This document shows positions 1 through 7,756 of a DNA stretch of 19,410 nucleotides, piece after piece. The stretch is taken from NCBI GenBank assembly GCA_030599705.1, contig JAUVNM010000004.1, positions 1 through 19,410 of the forward strand. The letters are read 5' to 3'. Both the position numbers and the translations under genes were made by a program. The stretch's first letter is position 1. The number at the start of each line of letters is the position of its first letter. Below the pieces are notes generated by a model. That model saw only the letters and a list, made by a program, of their open reading frames with translations. It searched no databases and had not been told where the DNA came from. Source of the stretch: Gammaproteobacteria bacterium. Its GTDB lineage: Bacteria > Pseudomonadota > Gammaproteobacteria > UBA9214.

Positions 1-47
1 GCCTGTCAAACCAGTACCATAGCCCCGGTTTACATTCCGGCAGACAC

Positions 48-800
48 ATGCAAATTCCGACAGGCCAACTCGACACACTGCGTGCAGTAACCCGCCGGCT
101 TCTCGATGACGCACTCCGGGCAGCCGACGATTCCCGCGCCGTACAGGACCCCGGAACCGGGTTGCCGATGCTGACGAGCGCATTCGAGCAGCTGTTTGAA
201 GTCATGGCCCGTGTCGAGGGCGACCGCAAGGCGGGTGGTGCGCAGGTGCCCGGTACGGCGACCGGGGATATCACCGAGCTTGGCGAATACGCCTTCAAGC
301 TGAATGAGAACCTGGTCACGCATGTCGAACAGGCAGGACGGCACGAAGACCGGCCGCTGCTGGCCGAACAGGCCATCAACTTTGCAGTATGGGTCGCACG
401 CCAGGACGGTCAGATCGACACACTGGAACCGGTTGTGGATGCGCTCGCCATGCTGGCCAATAGCACCCCGGACACCGGTGAACTCGAGTCACTCAGCGGG
501 ATCATGGATGAAATTGCCGAGGCCGTGTCCCCGGTTATTCGCGAAGACCTGGAAAAGATCAATCCCGGCCGTCCGTGGCGGGTATTGCTGCTGAACATCG
601 GCATCGTTGCCACCCGCAGCCACAACCCGGACATTATGGTAACGGCGTTTGATGCGCTGGCCCGTTACCTGCCGGAAGACGCGGCACGCTTCTTTACCGA
701 GGGTATGGAGCAGATGGAGGCACTGAACTACCCGCCGCAGGTACGCAAGGTGATGGAAAAATACCACCGGCAGTGGACCGTCAACCGCTCGCTGCATTGA
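48..800 (+). CDS. Conserved-looking protein of unknown function
   Basis: This is a 250-residue, soluble-looking protein with no signal peptide, membrane segment or motif that I recognise. It is acidic and appears largely helical. Alanine- and leucine-rich stretches at about residues 85-150 look like stacked amphipathic helices, and the C-terminal half (about 170-240) has the feel of a helical-repeat or scaffold protein. Codon use matches the neighbouring housekeeping genes, and no competing frame runs the full length. The first in-frame ATG is used; no strong Shine-Dalgarno sequence precedes it, so the exact start is uncertain. It lies 131 bases upstream of yciB on the same strand and could be co-transcribed, but the gap is wider than those inside the following run. 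The function is unknown. Confidence 0.75.
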   Translation: MQIPTGQLDTLRAVTRRLLDDALRAADDSRAVQDPGTGLPMLTSAFEQLFEVMARVEGDRKAGGAQVPGTATGDITELGEYAFKLNENLVTHVEQAGRHEDRPLLAEQAINFAVWVARQDGQIDTLEPVVDALAMLANSTPDTGELESLSGIMDEIAEAVSPVIREDLEKINPGRPWRVLLLNIGIVATRSHNPDIMVTAFDALARYLPEDAARFFTEGMEQMEALNYPPQVRKVMEKYHRQWTVNRSLH

Positions 801-931
801 GACAAACCGTGCACAGAACCCGGAAATTATCCCGTTGTTGGCAGAAAACAGTACCGGAATGCGCGCCAAACGACTATTATTCACGACCTTTAGCGCAACA
901 CACTGAATGCCCCCACTGACGGCCAGCCCGC

Positions 932-1483
932 ATGAAATTCCTTTTTGACCTGTTCCCCATCATCCTTTTTTATGCTGCCTACCAGCTCTACGACATCTAC
1001 GTAGCCACGGCGGTCGCCATCGTGGCCGCCTTCGCCCAGACCGGGCTGTTCTGGTTGAAAACGCGCAAGTTCGAAAATATGCACCTGATCGTGCTGGGCA
1101 TCCTTATTGTCTTCGGTGGACTGACCCTGATACTCCGGGACCCGATCTTCATTATGTGGAAACCCACCCTGGTGAACTGGCTGTTCGGCATTGTGTTCCT
1201 GGGCAGTCACTTTATCGGCAAGCGCACCATTGTCGAACGGCTGATGTCAAAGGCCATCACGGTACCGGGCCCCGTGTGGTCCAGGCTCAATGTTGCCTGG
1301 ATCGTCTTCTTCCTGCTGGTAGGTGCACTTAATATATATGTTGCCTATCACTTCAGTGAAGAGACCTGGGTGAATTTCAAGATGTTCGGCATCATCGGCC
1401 TGACCCTGGTGTTCGTCTTCGGACAGGCCTTTTATCTCAGCCGCTACATGGAAGTCGCAGAAGAAAACGAACAGGAAAATTAA
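932..1483 (+). CDS. yciB: YciB/IspZ family inner-membrane septation protein
   Basis: This 183-residue integral membrane protein has the usual length for YciB (about 180). Hydrophobic segments lie at about residues 3-20, 22-40, 50-67, 72-92, 120-140 and 150-170. Family landmarks are the N-terminal MKFLFDLFPIILFY, the WKPTLVNWLFG segment and the repeated FGQ/F-rich helices near the end. In enterobacteria YciB interacts with division and elongasome proteins and affects the cell envelope; the older name IspZ and 'intracellular septation protein A' come from Shigella. No strong ribosome-binding site is visible, but the start matches the conserved N-terminus. The next gene begins 3 bases after its stop, which suggests an operon with the YciI-like, BolA and PPIase genes. 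Confidence 0.95.
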   Translation: MKFLFDLFPIILFYAAYQLYDIYVATAVAIVAAFAQTGLFWLKTRKFENMHLIVLGILIVFGGLTLILRDPIFIMWKPTLVNWLFGIVFLGSHFIGKRTIVERLMSKAITVPGPVWSRLNVAWIVFFLLVGALNIYVAYHFSEETWVNFKMFGIIGLTLVFVFGQAFYLSRYMEVAEENEQEN

Positions 1484-1486
1484 CTG

Positions 1487-1786
1487 ATGCTGTACGCCAT
1501 TATCAGCCAGGACAAGCCTGGCAGTCTCGATGACCGCCTGCAGGCACGCCCCGGTCACCTGGCGCGCCTGGAAACATTACGGGATAACGGCCAACTGGTG
1601 CTGGCCGGACCGCATCCGGCCATCGACAGCGATGATCCCGGTGCTGCCGGTTTCAGCGGCAGCCTCGTGGTGGCTGAATTCAACTCACTCGACAAGGCAC
1701 AGGCCTGGGCCGATGCCGACCCCTACCTGGCCGCGGGTGTTTATGAAAAAGTTACCGTCAAGCCATTCAAAAAGGTACTGCCCTGA
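1487..1786 (+). CDS. YciI-like family protein
   Basis: This 99-residue protein has the YciI fold signature. It opens with a beta strand (MLYAIISQDKPGSLDDR), has a central AGPHPAIDSDDPGAAGFSGS stretch, and ends with the family's typical DPYLAAGVYEKVTVKPFKKV. YciI proteins are small ferredoxin-like dimers with a conserved His/Asp pocket. Their role is mostly unknown, although the fold is shared with muconolactone-isomerase-like and chlorite-dismutase-like proteins. It starts 3 bases after yciB and overlaps the bolA start (TGATG), so translational coupling with both neighbours is likely. An AGGA run about ten bases upstream, at the end of yciB, could serve as ribosome-binding site. The biochemical role here is not known. 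Confidence 0.93.
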   Translation: MLYAIISQDKPGSLDDRLQARPGHLARLETLRDNGQLVLAGPHPAIDSDDPGAAGFSGSLVVAEFNSLDKAQAWADADPYLAAGVYEKVTVKPFKKVLP

Positions 1787-2055
1787 TGTCAGATGACCGC
1801 ATAGCCACGCTGCGCGCGCGCCTGACCGAGGCGCTGAGCCCTGTCGAGATTGAAATCATCGATGAAAGCGCCCGCCACGCGGGCCATGCCGGTGCGGCCA
1901 GCGGTGGCGGGCACTATATATTGCATATCGTGTCTGAGGCATTTGCAGACAAGAACCTGATTCAGCGCCACCGGCTCGTCTATGATGCCGTTGGCGATAT
2001 GATGCACTCTGAGATCCACGCCCTGAGTATCCAGGCGCGATCACCCGATGAATAA
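1786..2055 (+). CDS. bolA: BolA family protein
   Basis: This 89-residue protein matches the BolA family in length and motifs. It has an N-terminal helix (RIATLRARLTEAL), the ESARHAGHAG loop with histidines that can coordinate a shared Fe-S cluster, then GGHYILHIVSEAF and the helix-turn NLIQRHRLVYDAV, ending in MHSEIHALSIQA. BolA proteins pair with monothiol glutaredoxins to handle [2Fe-2S] clusters. E. coli BolA also acts as a stress-responsive transcription factor affecting shape and biofilm. Its start overlaps the stop of the YciI gene by one base, so the two are probably translationally coupled. Whether it is BolA proper or an IbaG paralogue is not certain, but the sequence favours BolA. 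Confidence 0.95.
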   Translation: MSDDRIATLRARLTEALSPVEIEIIDESARHAGHAGAASGGGHYILHIVSEAFADKNLIQRHRLVYDAVGDMMHSEIHALSIQARSPDE

Positions 2056-2085
2056 ACACATTATCCACCTGCAAGGTAACAAACC

Positions 2086-3006
2086 ATGAAAACGTCATTC
2101 GCTTTGATACTCACCGCTTCCCTGCTCACACTTGCGGGATGCGACCAGATGCAATCTTCACAGACTGCCGGCGACTCCGCAGATACGGCGGCAGCCGTAC
2201 CCGGCAAGGTACTCGCCTCGGTTAACGGCAATGACATCACGCAGCCGGTCTTCGATGTCTATACAGCAATCCGCAAGACCCAGAAACCCGGCCAGGCCGT
2301 AGACGATAACATCATCCTGGAAGAACTTATCAGCCTGGAGCTGATGCGCCAGGAAGGCGTCAGCAAGGGGCTGGACACGAAGCCGGTTGTTGTAGCCACA
2401 TTAAGCCAGCAGCGACGTACCGTGCTCGCAAGTGCTGCCATCAAGGACCTCATATCCAGCAATCCGATCAGCGACGAGGCCGTCAAGGAACTCTATGACA
2501 CCCAGGTCGGCAAGGCCGGCACCGAATACAATGCAAGCCATATCCTGATCCCTACACAGGAAGAAGCCGCAGAGATTATCAAGCAGCTCGATAACGGCGC
2601 TAATTTCGAGGAGCTGGCCAGGGAGAAGTCAACCGGCCCGTCCGGTAAATCCGGCGGCAAGCTCGGCTGGTTTTCGCCGGCCCAGATGGTCAAGCCATTC
2701 TCCGATGCCGCCGCACAACTGGAAAAAGGCGCCTACACCAAAGAGCCGGTCCAGACCCAGTTCGGCTGGCATGTCATCCTGCTGGAAGACAGCCGGGAAA
2801 TCACCCCGCCGCCCTTTGAAGACGTGAAGGAACGGCTGAAGCTGGTTGCGGCCAACCAGATGCTGCAGGCACACATCCGGCAACTGCGCCAGTCAGCCAA
2901 TATCGAGATCACCGAAAGCGCGGTCGGGGATGCGACTGTTGCGGAAGAACCGGCACCGGCGGGTTCCGATGAAGAAACCGCCAACACTGAACCGGCTGCC
3001 GAATAA
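2086..3006 (+). CDS. Parvulin-type peptidyl-prolyl isomerase lipoprotein (PpiC/SurA-like)
   Basis: This 306-residue exported foldase has a lipoprotein signal peptide, MKTSFALILTASLLTLAGC, with Cys19 as the lipidation site. Residues 20-45 are a low-complexity linker, 45-140 a helical SurA-N-like chaperone segment, and about 145-240 the rotamase domain (YNASHILIP, FEELAREKSTGPSG, GGKLGWF, QTQFGWHVI). The tail after residue 280 is Glu/Ala/Pro-rich. The family isomerises prolyl bonds and assists folding of envelope proteins. Asp at position +2 after the lipidated Cys suggests retention at the inner membrane by the E. coli Lol-avoidance rule (inference). An AAGG sequence lies upstream of the ATG. 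It is the last gene of the yciB-yciI-bolA run and is followed by REP-like hairpins. Confidence 0.92.
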   Translation: MKTSFALILTASLLTLAGCDQMQSSQTAGDSADTAAAVPGKVLASVNGNDITQPVFDVYTAIRKTQKPGQAVDDNIILEELISLELMRQEGVSKGLDTKPVVVATLSQQRRTVLASAAIKDLISSNPISDEAVKELYDTQVGKAGTEYNASHILIPTQEEAAEIIKQLDNGANFEELAREKSTGPSGKSGGKLGWFSPAQMVKPFSDAAAQLEKGAYTKEPVQTQFGWHVILLEDSREITPPPFEDVKERLKLVAANQMLQAHIRQLRQSANIEITESAVGDATVAEEPAPAGSDEETANTEPAAE

Positions 3007-3023
3007 CTACGTTGCATAAAGGC

Positions 3024-3045
3024 AGGTTGGGTTAGCCCAACCTAC
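3024..3045 (-). repeat. REP-like hairpin A
   Basis: Arms AGGTTGGG (3024-3031) and CCCAACCT (3036-3043) form an 8-bp stem around a TTAG loop. On the minus strand the foot begins with GTAG (plus-strand CTAC at 3042-3045), the tetranucleotide typical of REP elements recognised by TnpA-REP (RAYT) proteins. It lies in the gap between the convergent PPIase and ATPase genes and could also act as a transcription barrier. Confidence 0.7.
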
Positions 3046-3051
3046 GGGTCT

Positions 3052-3105
3052 GTAGGGTCGAATTCATTCGACCAGTCATGATTGGCCGAATAAATTCGGC
3101 CCTAC
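3052..3105. repeat. REPIN-like inverted pair of REP hairpins (B and C)
   Basis: Hairpin B has GTAG at 3052-3055 and stem GGTCGAA/TTCGACC (3056-3062, 3067-3073). Hairpin C lies in the opposite orientation, with stem GGCCGAA/TTCGGCC (3084-3090, 3095-3101) and CTAC at 3102-3105, i.e. GTAG on the minus strand. The two stems differ by one compensated pair (T-A in B, C-G in C), so pairing rather than sequence is conserved. Two inverted REPs separated by about 10 bases match the REPIN/BIME layout. Confidence 0.75.
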
Positions 3106-3125
3106 AACTTCATCCGGATTACGCG

Positions 3126-4643
3126 CTAGTGCAACCGACCGGTGACCGGGTGATGATCCAGTAGCCGATCGGCGGTACCACCCCGTGCATGCTGCACAAC
3201 CGGCTGCTGGTCATGCACGCCGGACTGGTGCCAGAAACTTGTGCGAATCTCGCCCTGCGGTGTATTGACCACGCTGAGACAGGCATCCCGCGCAACCGGC
3301 AAGGCCTCGCAGATACACTCACCATCCTGGCCCTTGCTGTGGCGTAAACCCGGCAAGCGTTCGAGTTCACCGCTGATTGCCTCGATTGCACCGGGCTGTC
3401 CGGGCACCAGGAAGACATACTTTATATAGTGCCCCTGGCGCAGCCAGTTATCATCGCGGCCATCGACCGGGCTTTCTTCCACCTGGAAACACACTTGTTG
3501 CTGGTCATCCACCTCGTTCAGCAGAATTTTCAGAATCCGCGCCAGCATCAGTTCCAGCGCCATACTGTCCAATAGCGGCCAGTCATCCTGCCACTCCGGT
3601 ACGCTTTTCAGGTCCTCGAGGTGCTCATGCAACAGCGACATGTCGTTGGCAACGAAGTGCATCACGGCGGAAAACCCCTGCATCACATTATCCAGACGTG
3701 ACAATGGCCCTTCGAATCGCAGCAGGCTGGCCGCGTCATCCGGGACTGCCAGCACCCCGGCCTCAACCATGACGTCCCCGCTTTCGTAATCATCCAGGTT
3801 GGCATCCCCCGCAATCCGGACCGGCTGTTGCAGGCTCGCGGCAAGCCCGTTCCAGAATGCGGAAACCGATGCCGGGTGCGCCGAACCGCTAACCTTGACG
3901 TTATCGAGCTCGTCGGTCAGCCTGATGAGGTCGCCGGAGACGCGGCTTTCCGGGTACAACGAGGTAACCGCCTGCCGCAGGCGCTGCGCCTGCACCACGT
4001 GTTTGTCCCGGGTAACCGCACCCAGCAACGGGATCTCCCGGTCCAGGTATTGAGCAGTCTTCACGGACAGTTCCGCCTGGATGTCATGCGCCTGCGTCAC
4101 CGACTCAACGCGGTTTGCAATCAACAACGCCTGGCCGTCAAAGCCGTTCAGGTGCAGCACCTTCAAGAGCGCAAAGGTTTCTGCCAGTGAGCGCGGATCG
4201 GGAGTCACGGCCAGCAGCACGATCGGGGACAGCCGGCAACAGGCAATCATGGTGCGTGGTGTCATGCCGGAGGTATCAATCAGCAGGTCATCGTAACCGG
4301 GCAGCGCCTCGTGCGCCCTGACCAGGGTGTCGAGCCGCTGCCGGTCGACAACCGCCCAGCGCGACAAGGGCACGCGGGAGCTTAGCAGGTCAATCCCCTG
4401 GTAACCGCGGCGCACGACCTGCATGTCCCCTTCCCGATTCTGGTACGCAAGTTCCACCGGCAGCCGTAATATCTGTTCGACAGGAAGACTGCCCCCGCCT
4501 TCATGGACAAGACCGACAGCACGTCCCTTCCGTACCAGCTCCAGCGCCATATTGATGCCGAGATGGGTCTTGCCGGACCCGGGCAACGCGCTCGTGATGG
4601 TAATAACGCGCGTCATGCCGGCAGCATCAGTGGATGTCACCAT
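3126..4643 (-). CDS. MinD/FlhG-like P-loop ATPase with deviant Walker A and long C-terminal region
   Basis: This is a 505-residue protein. Residues 12-240 resemble the MinD/FlhG(FleN)/ParA fold: a P-loop at 18-26 (SALPGSGKT), then GINMALELVRKGRAVGLV, a Walker B-like strand DDLLIDTSG (118-126), and VTPDPRSLAETFALLKVL (146-163), which resembles the MinD/FlhG 'TPEPTSITDAYALIK' element. Leu20 sits where the signature lysine of the KGGxGKT motif should be, so the usual dimer-dependent catalysis may differ. The remaining 260 residues are longer than in MinD or FlhG and carry no domain I recognise. No obvious membrane-targeting C-terminal helix is visible. It is the last gene of the rhodanese-GGDEF/EAL-lipoprotein cluster, starting 8 bases after the lipoprotein stop. 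A second ATG at residue 10 is a possible start. The function is unknown; control of a polar or motility structure is only a guess. Confidence 0.85.
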   Translation of the reverse strand: MVTSTDAAGMTRVITITSALPGSGKTHLGINMALELVRKGRAVGLVHEGGGSLPVEQILRLPVELAYQNREGDMQVVRRGYQGIDLLSSRVPLSRWAVVDRQRLDTLVRAHEALPGYDDLLIDTSGMTPRTMIACCRLSPIVLLAVTPDPRSLAETFALLKVLHLNGFDGQALLIANRVESVTQAHDIQAELSVKTAQYLDREIPLLGAVTRDKHVVQAQRLRQAVTSLYPESRVSGDLIRLTDELDNVKVSGSAHPASVSAFWNGLAASLQQPVRIAGDANLDDYESGDVMVEAGVLAVPDDAASLLRFEGPLSRLDNVMQGFSAVMHFVANDMSLLHEHLEDLKSVPEWQDDWPLLDSMALELMLARILKILLNEVDDQQQVCFQVEESPVDGRDDNWLRQGHYIKYVFLVPGQPGAIEAISGELERLPGLRHSKGQDGECICEALPVARDACLSVVNTPQGEIRTSFWHQSGVHDQQPVVQHARGGTADRLLDHHPVTGRLH

Positions 4644-4651
4644 AATTCCGC

Positions 4652-4864
4652 TTACCGGGCCTGTTCGTCGATGGCCTGTTGTTGCTGTGCATTCGATTCC
4701 TGCAGCATGTTCTCAACATCCCGTGCCCGGTCGATCTGGTCGGTCTGGGTTTTCCAGACATGCTCGCCTTCCGTTACCGGCTCTGCCTTACTGTCGGTCG
4801 TGTCACCACTTTCCGAACAGGCAGAAAGCAACAATGCCGCACCTATTATCATTACTCTGATCAT
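4652..4864 (-). CDS. Small lipoprotein
   Basis: This is a 70-residue protein with a short lipoprotein signal peptide ending LLLSAC (Cys16 lipidated). A hydrophilic, charged, helix-prone tail rich in Glu, Gln and Asp follows and ends QQQQAIDEQAR. Ser follows the Cys, so outer-membrane sorting is expected by the E. coli rule. I place the start at the ATG whose A is the last base of the upstream TGA (TGATG). AGGAG lies 5 bases before it, which is better spaced than for the GTG one codon upstream. The tight overlap suggests translational coupling with the GGDEF/EAL gene. The family is not recognised; it might be a periplasmic partner of the c-di-GMP enzyme's sensor domain (inference). Confidence 0.82.
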   Translation of the reverse strand: MIRVMIIGAALLLSACSESGDTTDSKAEPVTEGEHVWKTQTDQIDRARDVENMLQESNAQQQQAIDEQAR

Positions 4865-7203
4865 CACGTCTCCTCGTTGACCTGCAGACTGTTTGGCGCC
4901 GACTTCTCTTTATCCAGCCACTCGGACATCCCGGCGGCATCCACCGGCTCCCCCACATAATACCCCTGGTAAAAATCACAGCCAATTTCCCGCAGTTTCT
5001 CGTAAACCGTGCCGGTCTCGACGCCCTCGGCCGTCACCGTCAGCCCCAGGCTATGGGCCAGGTCCACGGTGGCACGAACAATGGAGGCATTGTCCTCGTC
5101 CTGGTCCATATCGATGACAAATGACTTGTCGACCTTGAGGGTATGCACCGGCAGCCGCCGCAGGTACACCAGCGAGGAATGTCCGGTTCCGAAATCATCG
5201 ATGGACAGCGTAAGGCCCATCTCGCTGAGCTGGCCCAGGATATCAACCACCTGGTCCGGGTCCATCATCACGCCGGTCTCGGTAATCTCCAGTATCAGCG
5301 AGGTTGCTTCCAGCCGGTAACGTTCCAGCGACTGCATGATCTGGTCGGTCAGGTTGTAGTCATGCAGGTTGTGCATGGAGAGATTGATACCGGCACGCAG
5401 CCCCGGGTAGACCTGTTGCAGGGTTGCCAGCTCCCGGCAGGCGGTATTGATAATCCATTTCGACAACTGGCGGATCACCCCGCTCTGCTCGGCTACCCGG
5501 ATAAAGGTATCCGGCAGGATAATGGTCCCGTCCGGTTGCCGCCAGCGAACCAGCGCCTCGATGTAGCTGACCTGCTCCGTCCGGAAGTCCATCACCGGCT
5601 GGTAAACCAGGAACAGGTCATTGCGCCCGATGCCCTCGTTCAGCATCCCGTTCAGCGTCATGCGTGCGGCGTTGATTTCCTCAGACGACCGGGGATCATA
5701 AATAGAGCAGCCGTTACGGGTCTTCTTTGCGGAATACATTGCGTAATCGGCGTGCCGCAGCAGGGTCTCGACATCCTCACCATGGTCCGGCGTCAGTGCG
5801 ATGCCGATAGAAACCGCAGCGGACAGCTTGTGGTCCCCCACCTCGAATTCCGGTTCCATGGCATGAATGATTTTCTCGGCTACCTGGAATGCCTGCTCAT
5901 CGTCTGTATACGGCAGAATAACGGTGAACTCGTCGCCACCGAGGCGCGCCAGCGTATCCGATTCGCGCACTACCTTGCGGATGCGCTCAACAATCTGCTT
6001 CAGCAACAGATCACCGATATGATGACCCAACAGGTCATTGACGTACTTGAAGCGCACCATGTCGATCAGCATGACGGCAGCCGTGGACGGCGAGCGGCGG
6101 TGCTCGGCGATGACCTGCTTCAACCGGTCCTCCATCAGGGCGCGGTTGTAGGTCCCGGTGAGCGGATCCCGGATCGCCATGTCGCGCAGGGTTTCATACA
6201 GCTCGCCCAGGGCATCAAAACTGACGGGGCCGCTGGCCTGCTCAAGTGACATCGGTTCATCGACCTGAAATTTTCTGCCAAGGCGCCCCTGCCGGAGCTG
6301 GTAACTGAGTTCCTTGAGTGGCTTGAACACCGAATACTTTAAAAACCACAGCGCCACCGCCACGGTCATCAAAATAATAATGAACACAACGGCGATCAGG
6401 CGTGTATTGGTGCGTTCGAGCTTCGCGACCAGTACATCTGCCTGCCGCCGCGCAGTGAAGCGCAACGCCGGGTAGGAGTCGCTGGTATACAGAATAAAAT
6501 CGGATACCACGGCGTTTTCCGCCCGGTTTTTCTTCCTGTCATGTGTCGGGTAGACTTTCGTCCCGTCGACCAGGTGCAGGGTCACCGGCATGTTCAACAC
6601 ACTGTCCATGGTGGACAACATCGGGACCGGGTCTACCACCACCTGCAGGTAGCCAACAGGTACAATGCCCCCGATGGGTACGATGACTGCCTTGTAGGGA
6701 CGGTTACCATACAGGCAGATTTCAGAAACCGGGGTCAGGCGCTTTGGTCCCTCCCGGATGCGCGCCTTCGATACCAGGTCCGGACAGACGACCATGCTAC
6801 TGTCGGCAATGTCCGGATCGCGTGATGCGGAACCCAGCAACTGGTAATCAGCATCATAGGCATACAGTTTCACTGCCTTGATGAGGTTGGTCGTTACCAG
6901 TCCCTGGCGGAACTGGTCTGCCAGTTCCGCTGACAATCCCGGTTCGTTGCGCGCCGCAAATGCGCTGCGGAAACTTTTGATACCCTGTACCCGCAACCCG
7001 AAACGCACTGTATTTACTTCCAGCTCGGTCAGCAGGTCGGTGGCCTTGAGGGCCAGCAGCTGCGTCATATACTCGCGCTGGAAGTCAAAGGTCAGGTCGT
7101 TGTAGACGCGCGTAGTGATGAAGGTGGTTGCCGCACTGACCAGCCCCAGCGTGATGATGCTGAGTACCAGCCCGGTCAGTAGATTGATATTAAGTTTTTT
7201 CAT
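4864..7203 (-). CDS. Membrane-bound GGDEF/EAL c-di-GMP protein
   Basis: This 779-residue protein has a transmembrane helix at about 9-30, a periplasmic sensor region of roughly 230 residues (31-265, with Cys140 and Cys163 that could pair), a second transmembrane helix at 267-288 and a short HAMP-like stretch at 290-315. The GGDEF domain (about 343-503) has intact GGDEF at 422-426 and an RxxD inhibitory site (RESD, 413-416). The EAL domain (about 515-765) has E549-A-L, Asn607, EITE (639-642), DDFGTG (669-674), AEGVET (725-730) and QGY (746-748). By family knowledge, GGDEF makes c-di-GMP and EAL degrades it to pGpG. All key residues appear present in both domains, so net activity cannot be predicted. 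The periplasmic domain suggests control by an envelope or external signal. It lies 20 bases after the rhodanese gene and overlaps the small lipoprotein gene. Confidence 0.96.
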   Translation of the reverse strand: MKKLNINLLTGLVLSIITLGLVSAATTFITTRVYNDLTFDFQREYMTQLLALKATDLLTELEVNTVRFGLRVQGIKSFRSAFAARNEPGLSAELADQFRQGLVTTNLIKAVKLYAYDADYQLLGSASRDPDIADSSMVVCPDLVSKARIREGPKRLTPVSEICLYGNRPYKAVIVPIGGIVPVGYLQVVVDPVPMLSTMDSVLNMPVTLHLVDGTKVYPTHDRKKNRAENAVVSDFILYTSDSYPALRFTARRQADVLVAKLERTNTRLIAVVFIIILMTVAVALWFLKYSVFKPLKELSYQLRQGRLGRKFQVDEPMSLEQASGPVSFDALGELYETLRDMAIRDPLTGTYNRALMEDRLKQVIAEHRRSPSTAAVMLIDMVRFKYVNDLLGHHIGDLLLKQIVERIRKVVRESDTLARLGGDEFTVILPYTDDEQAFQVAEKIIHAMEPEFEVGDHKLSAAVSIGIALTPDHGEDVETLLRHADYAMYSAKKTRNGCSIYDPRSSEEINAARMTLNGMLNEGIGRNDLFLVYQPVMDFRTEQVSYIEALVRWRQPDGTIILPDTFIRVAEQSGVIRQLSKWIINTACRELATLQQVYPGLRAGINLSMHNLHDYNLTDQIMQSLERYRLEATSLILEITETGVMMDPDQVVDILGQLSEMGLTLSIDDFGTGHSSLVYLRRLPVHTLKVDKSFVIDMDQDEDNASIVRATVDLAHSLGLTVTAEGVETGTVYEKLREIGCDFYQGYYVGEPVDAAGMSEWLDKEKSAPNSLQVNEET

Positions 7204-7223
7204 AGAGACTCATGGATGAGCGC

Positions 7224-7655
7224 TTATTGTGTCAGCGGGTATTTCCTGGCACGCCATTCCTCGATACCGCCGCGGAACCAGTAGATCTCGCGATAACCGC
7301 AATCGAGTGCAATCACTATCGCCTTGTCACTGCGATCACAGTTCACGCCATTGCAGTAGAAGACTACGGGGGCTCGTTTGCCTGACAGGACCCGTGCCAG
7401 CGATTTGCAGTTCGTCTCGCGATCGACGAGGTGTATCGAACCCTCGATGTGGCCATCGGTGTGATCTTCGCGAATGCGCGAGTCGATCAGCGCCATGTCC
7501 GCGCGGCCGCCGACCAGCTCGATCAACTGCTCCGCATCGATGGTCACCGCGCCGTCAATGGCCTCGGGACTGGTGTATTCGGAGGCAGCCGCATGCCCGC
7601 ACAGCAACAGGCCGCATAACCATAATCCTGCAGGACGAAACCGATATATAATCAT
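7224..7655 (-). CDS. Exported rhodanese-domain protein
   Basis: This is a 143-residue protein with an N-terminal signal peptide (about 1-25, cleavage near HAAAS-E) and a single rhodanese domain. Visible motifs are ALIDSRIREDHTDGHIEGSIH (55-75; interior only partly canonical), the active-site loop YCNGVNCDRS with Cys101, and the C-terminal GYREIYWFRGGIEEW (120-134). Rhodaneses transfer sulfane sulfur through a cysteine persulfide or bind sulfur, thiol or arsenate-like ligands. Export points to a periplasmic role. It is the first gene of the minus-strand cluster with the c-di-GMP protein 20 bases downstream, so it may feed a redox or sulfur signal to that sensor (inference). No clear Shine-Dalgarno precedes the ATG. 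Confidence 0.9.
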   Translation of the reverse strand: MIIYRFRPAGLWLCGLLLCGHAAASEYTSPEAIDGAVTIDAEQLIELVGGRADMALIDSRIREDHTDGHIEGSIHLVDRETNCKSLARVLSGKRAPVVFYCNGVNCDRSDKAIVIALDCGYREIYWFRGGIEEWRARKYPLTQ

Positions 7656-7728
7656 TTATTATTACAGTTAGTTACGCAAACTATCTCTAGTTAACATGAT
7701 TATGCGCTGCTCTCCCGACAGGAACTCC

Positions 7729-7742
7729 GGGGACAGTATACT
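7729..7742. repeat. Solo fragment of a GGGGACAG-type repeat
   Basis: GGGGACAGTATACT stands alone in the gap upstream of the rhodanese gene. It shares its GGGGACAG core with the 16942-17022 inverted repeat and resembles repeat ends I associate with RAYT-type transposases. No matching second arm is nearby, so it may be a decayed half-element or a chance match. Confidence 0.3.
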
Positions 7743-7756
7743 TGGAACAACCAGAC

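Noticed and set aside
3024..3105. Possible CRISPR-like short repeats
   Set aside because: The units are self-complementary, in alternating orientation and differ in sequence; there are no regular spacers and no cas genes.
5143..6249. 368-codon open frame antisense to the GGDEF/EAL gene
   Set aside because: The opposite strand encodes a protein with all GGDEF and EAL motifs intact; this frame has no recognisable motif.
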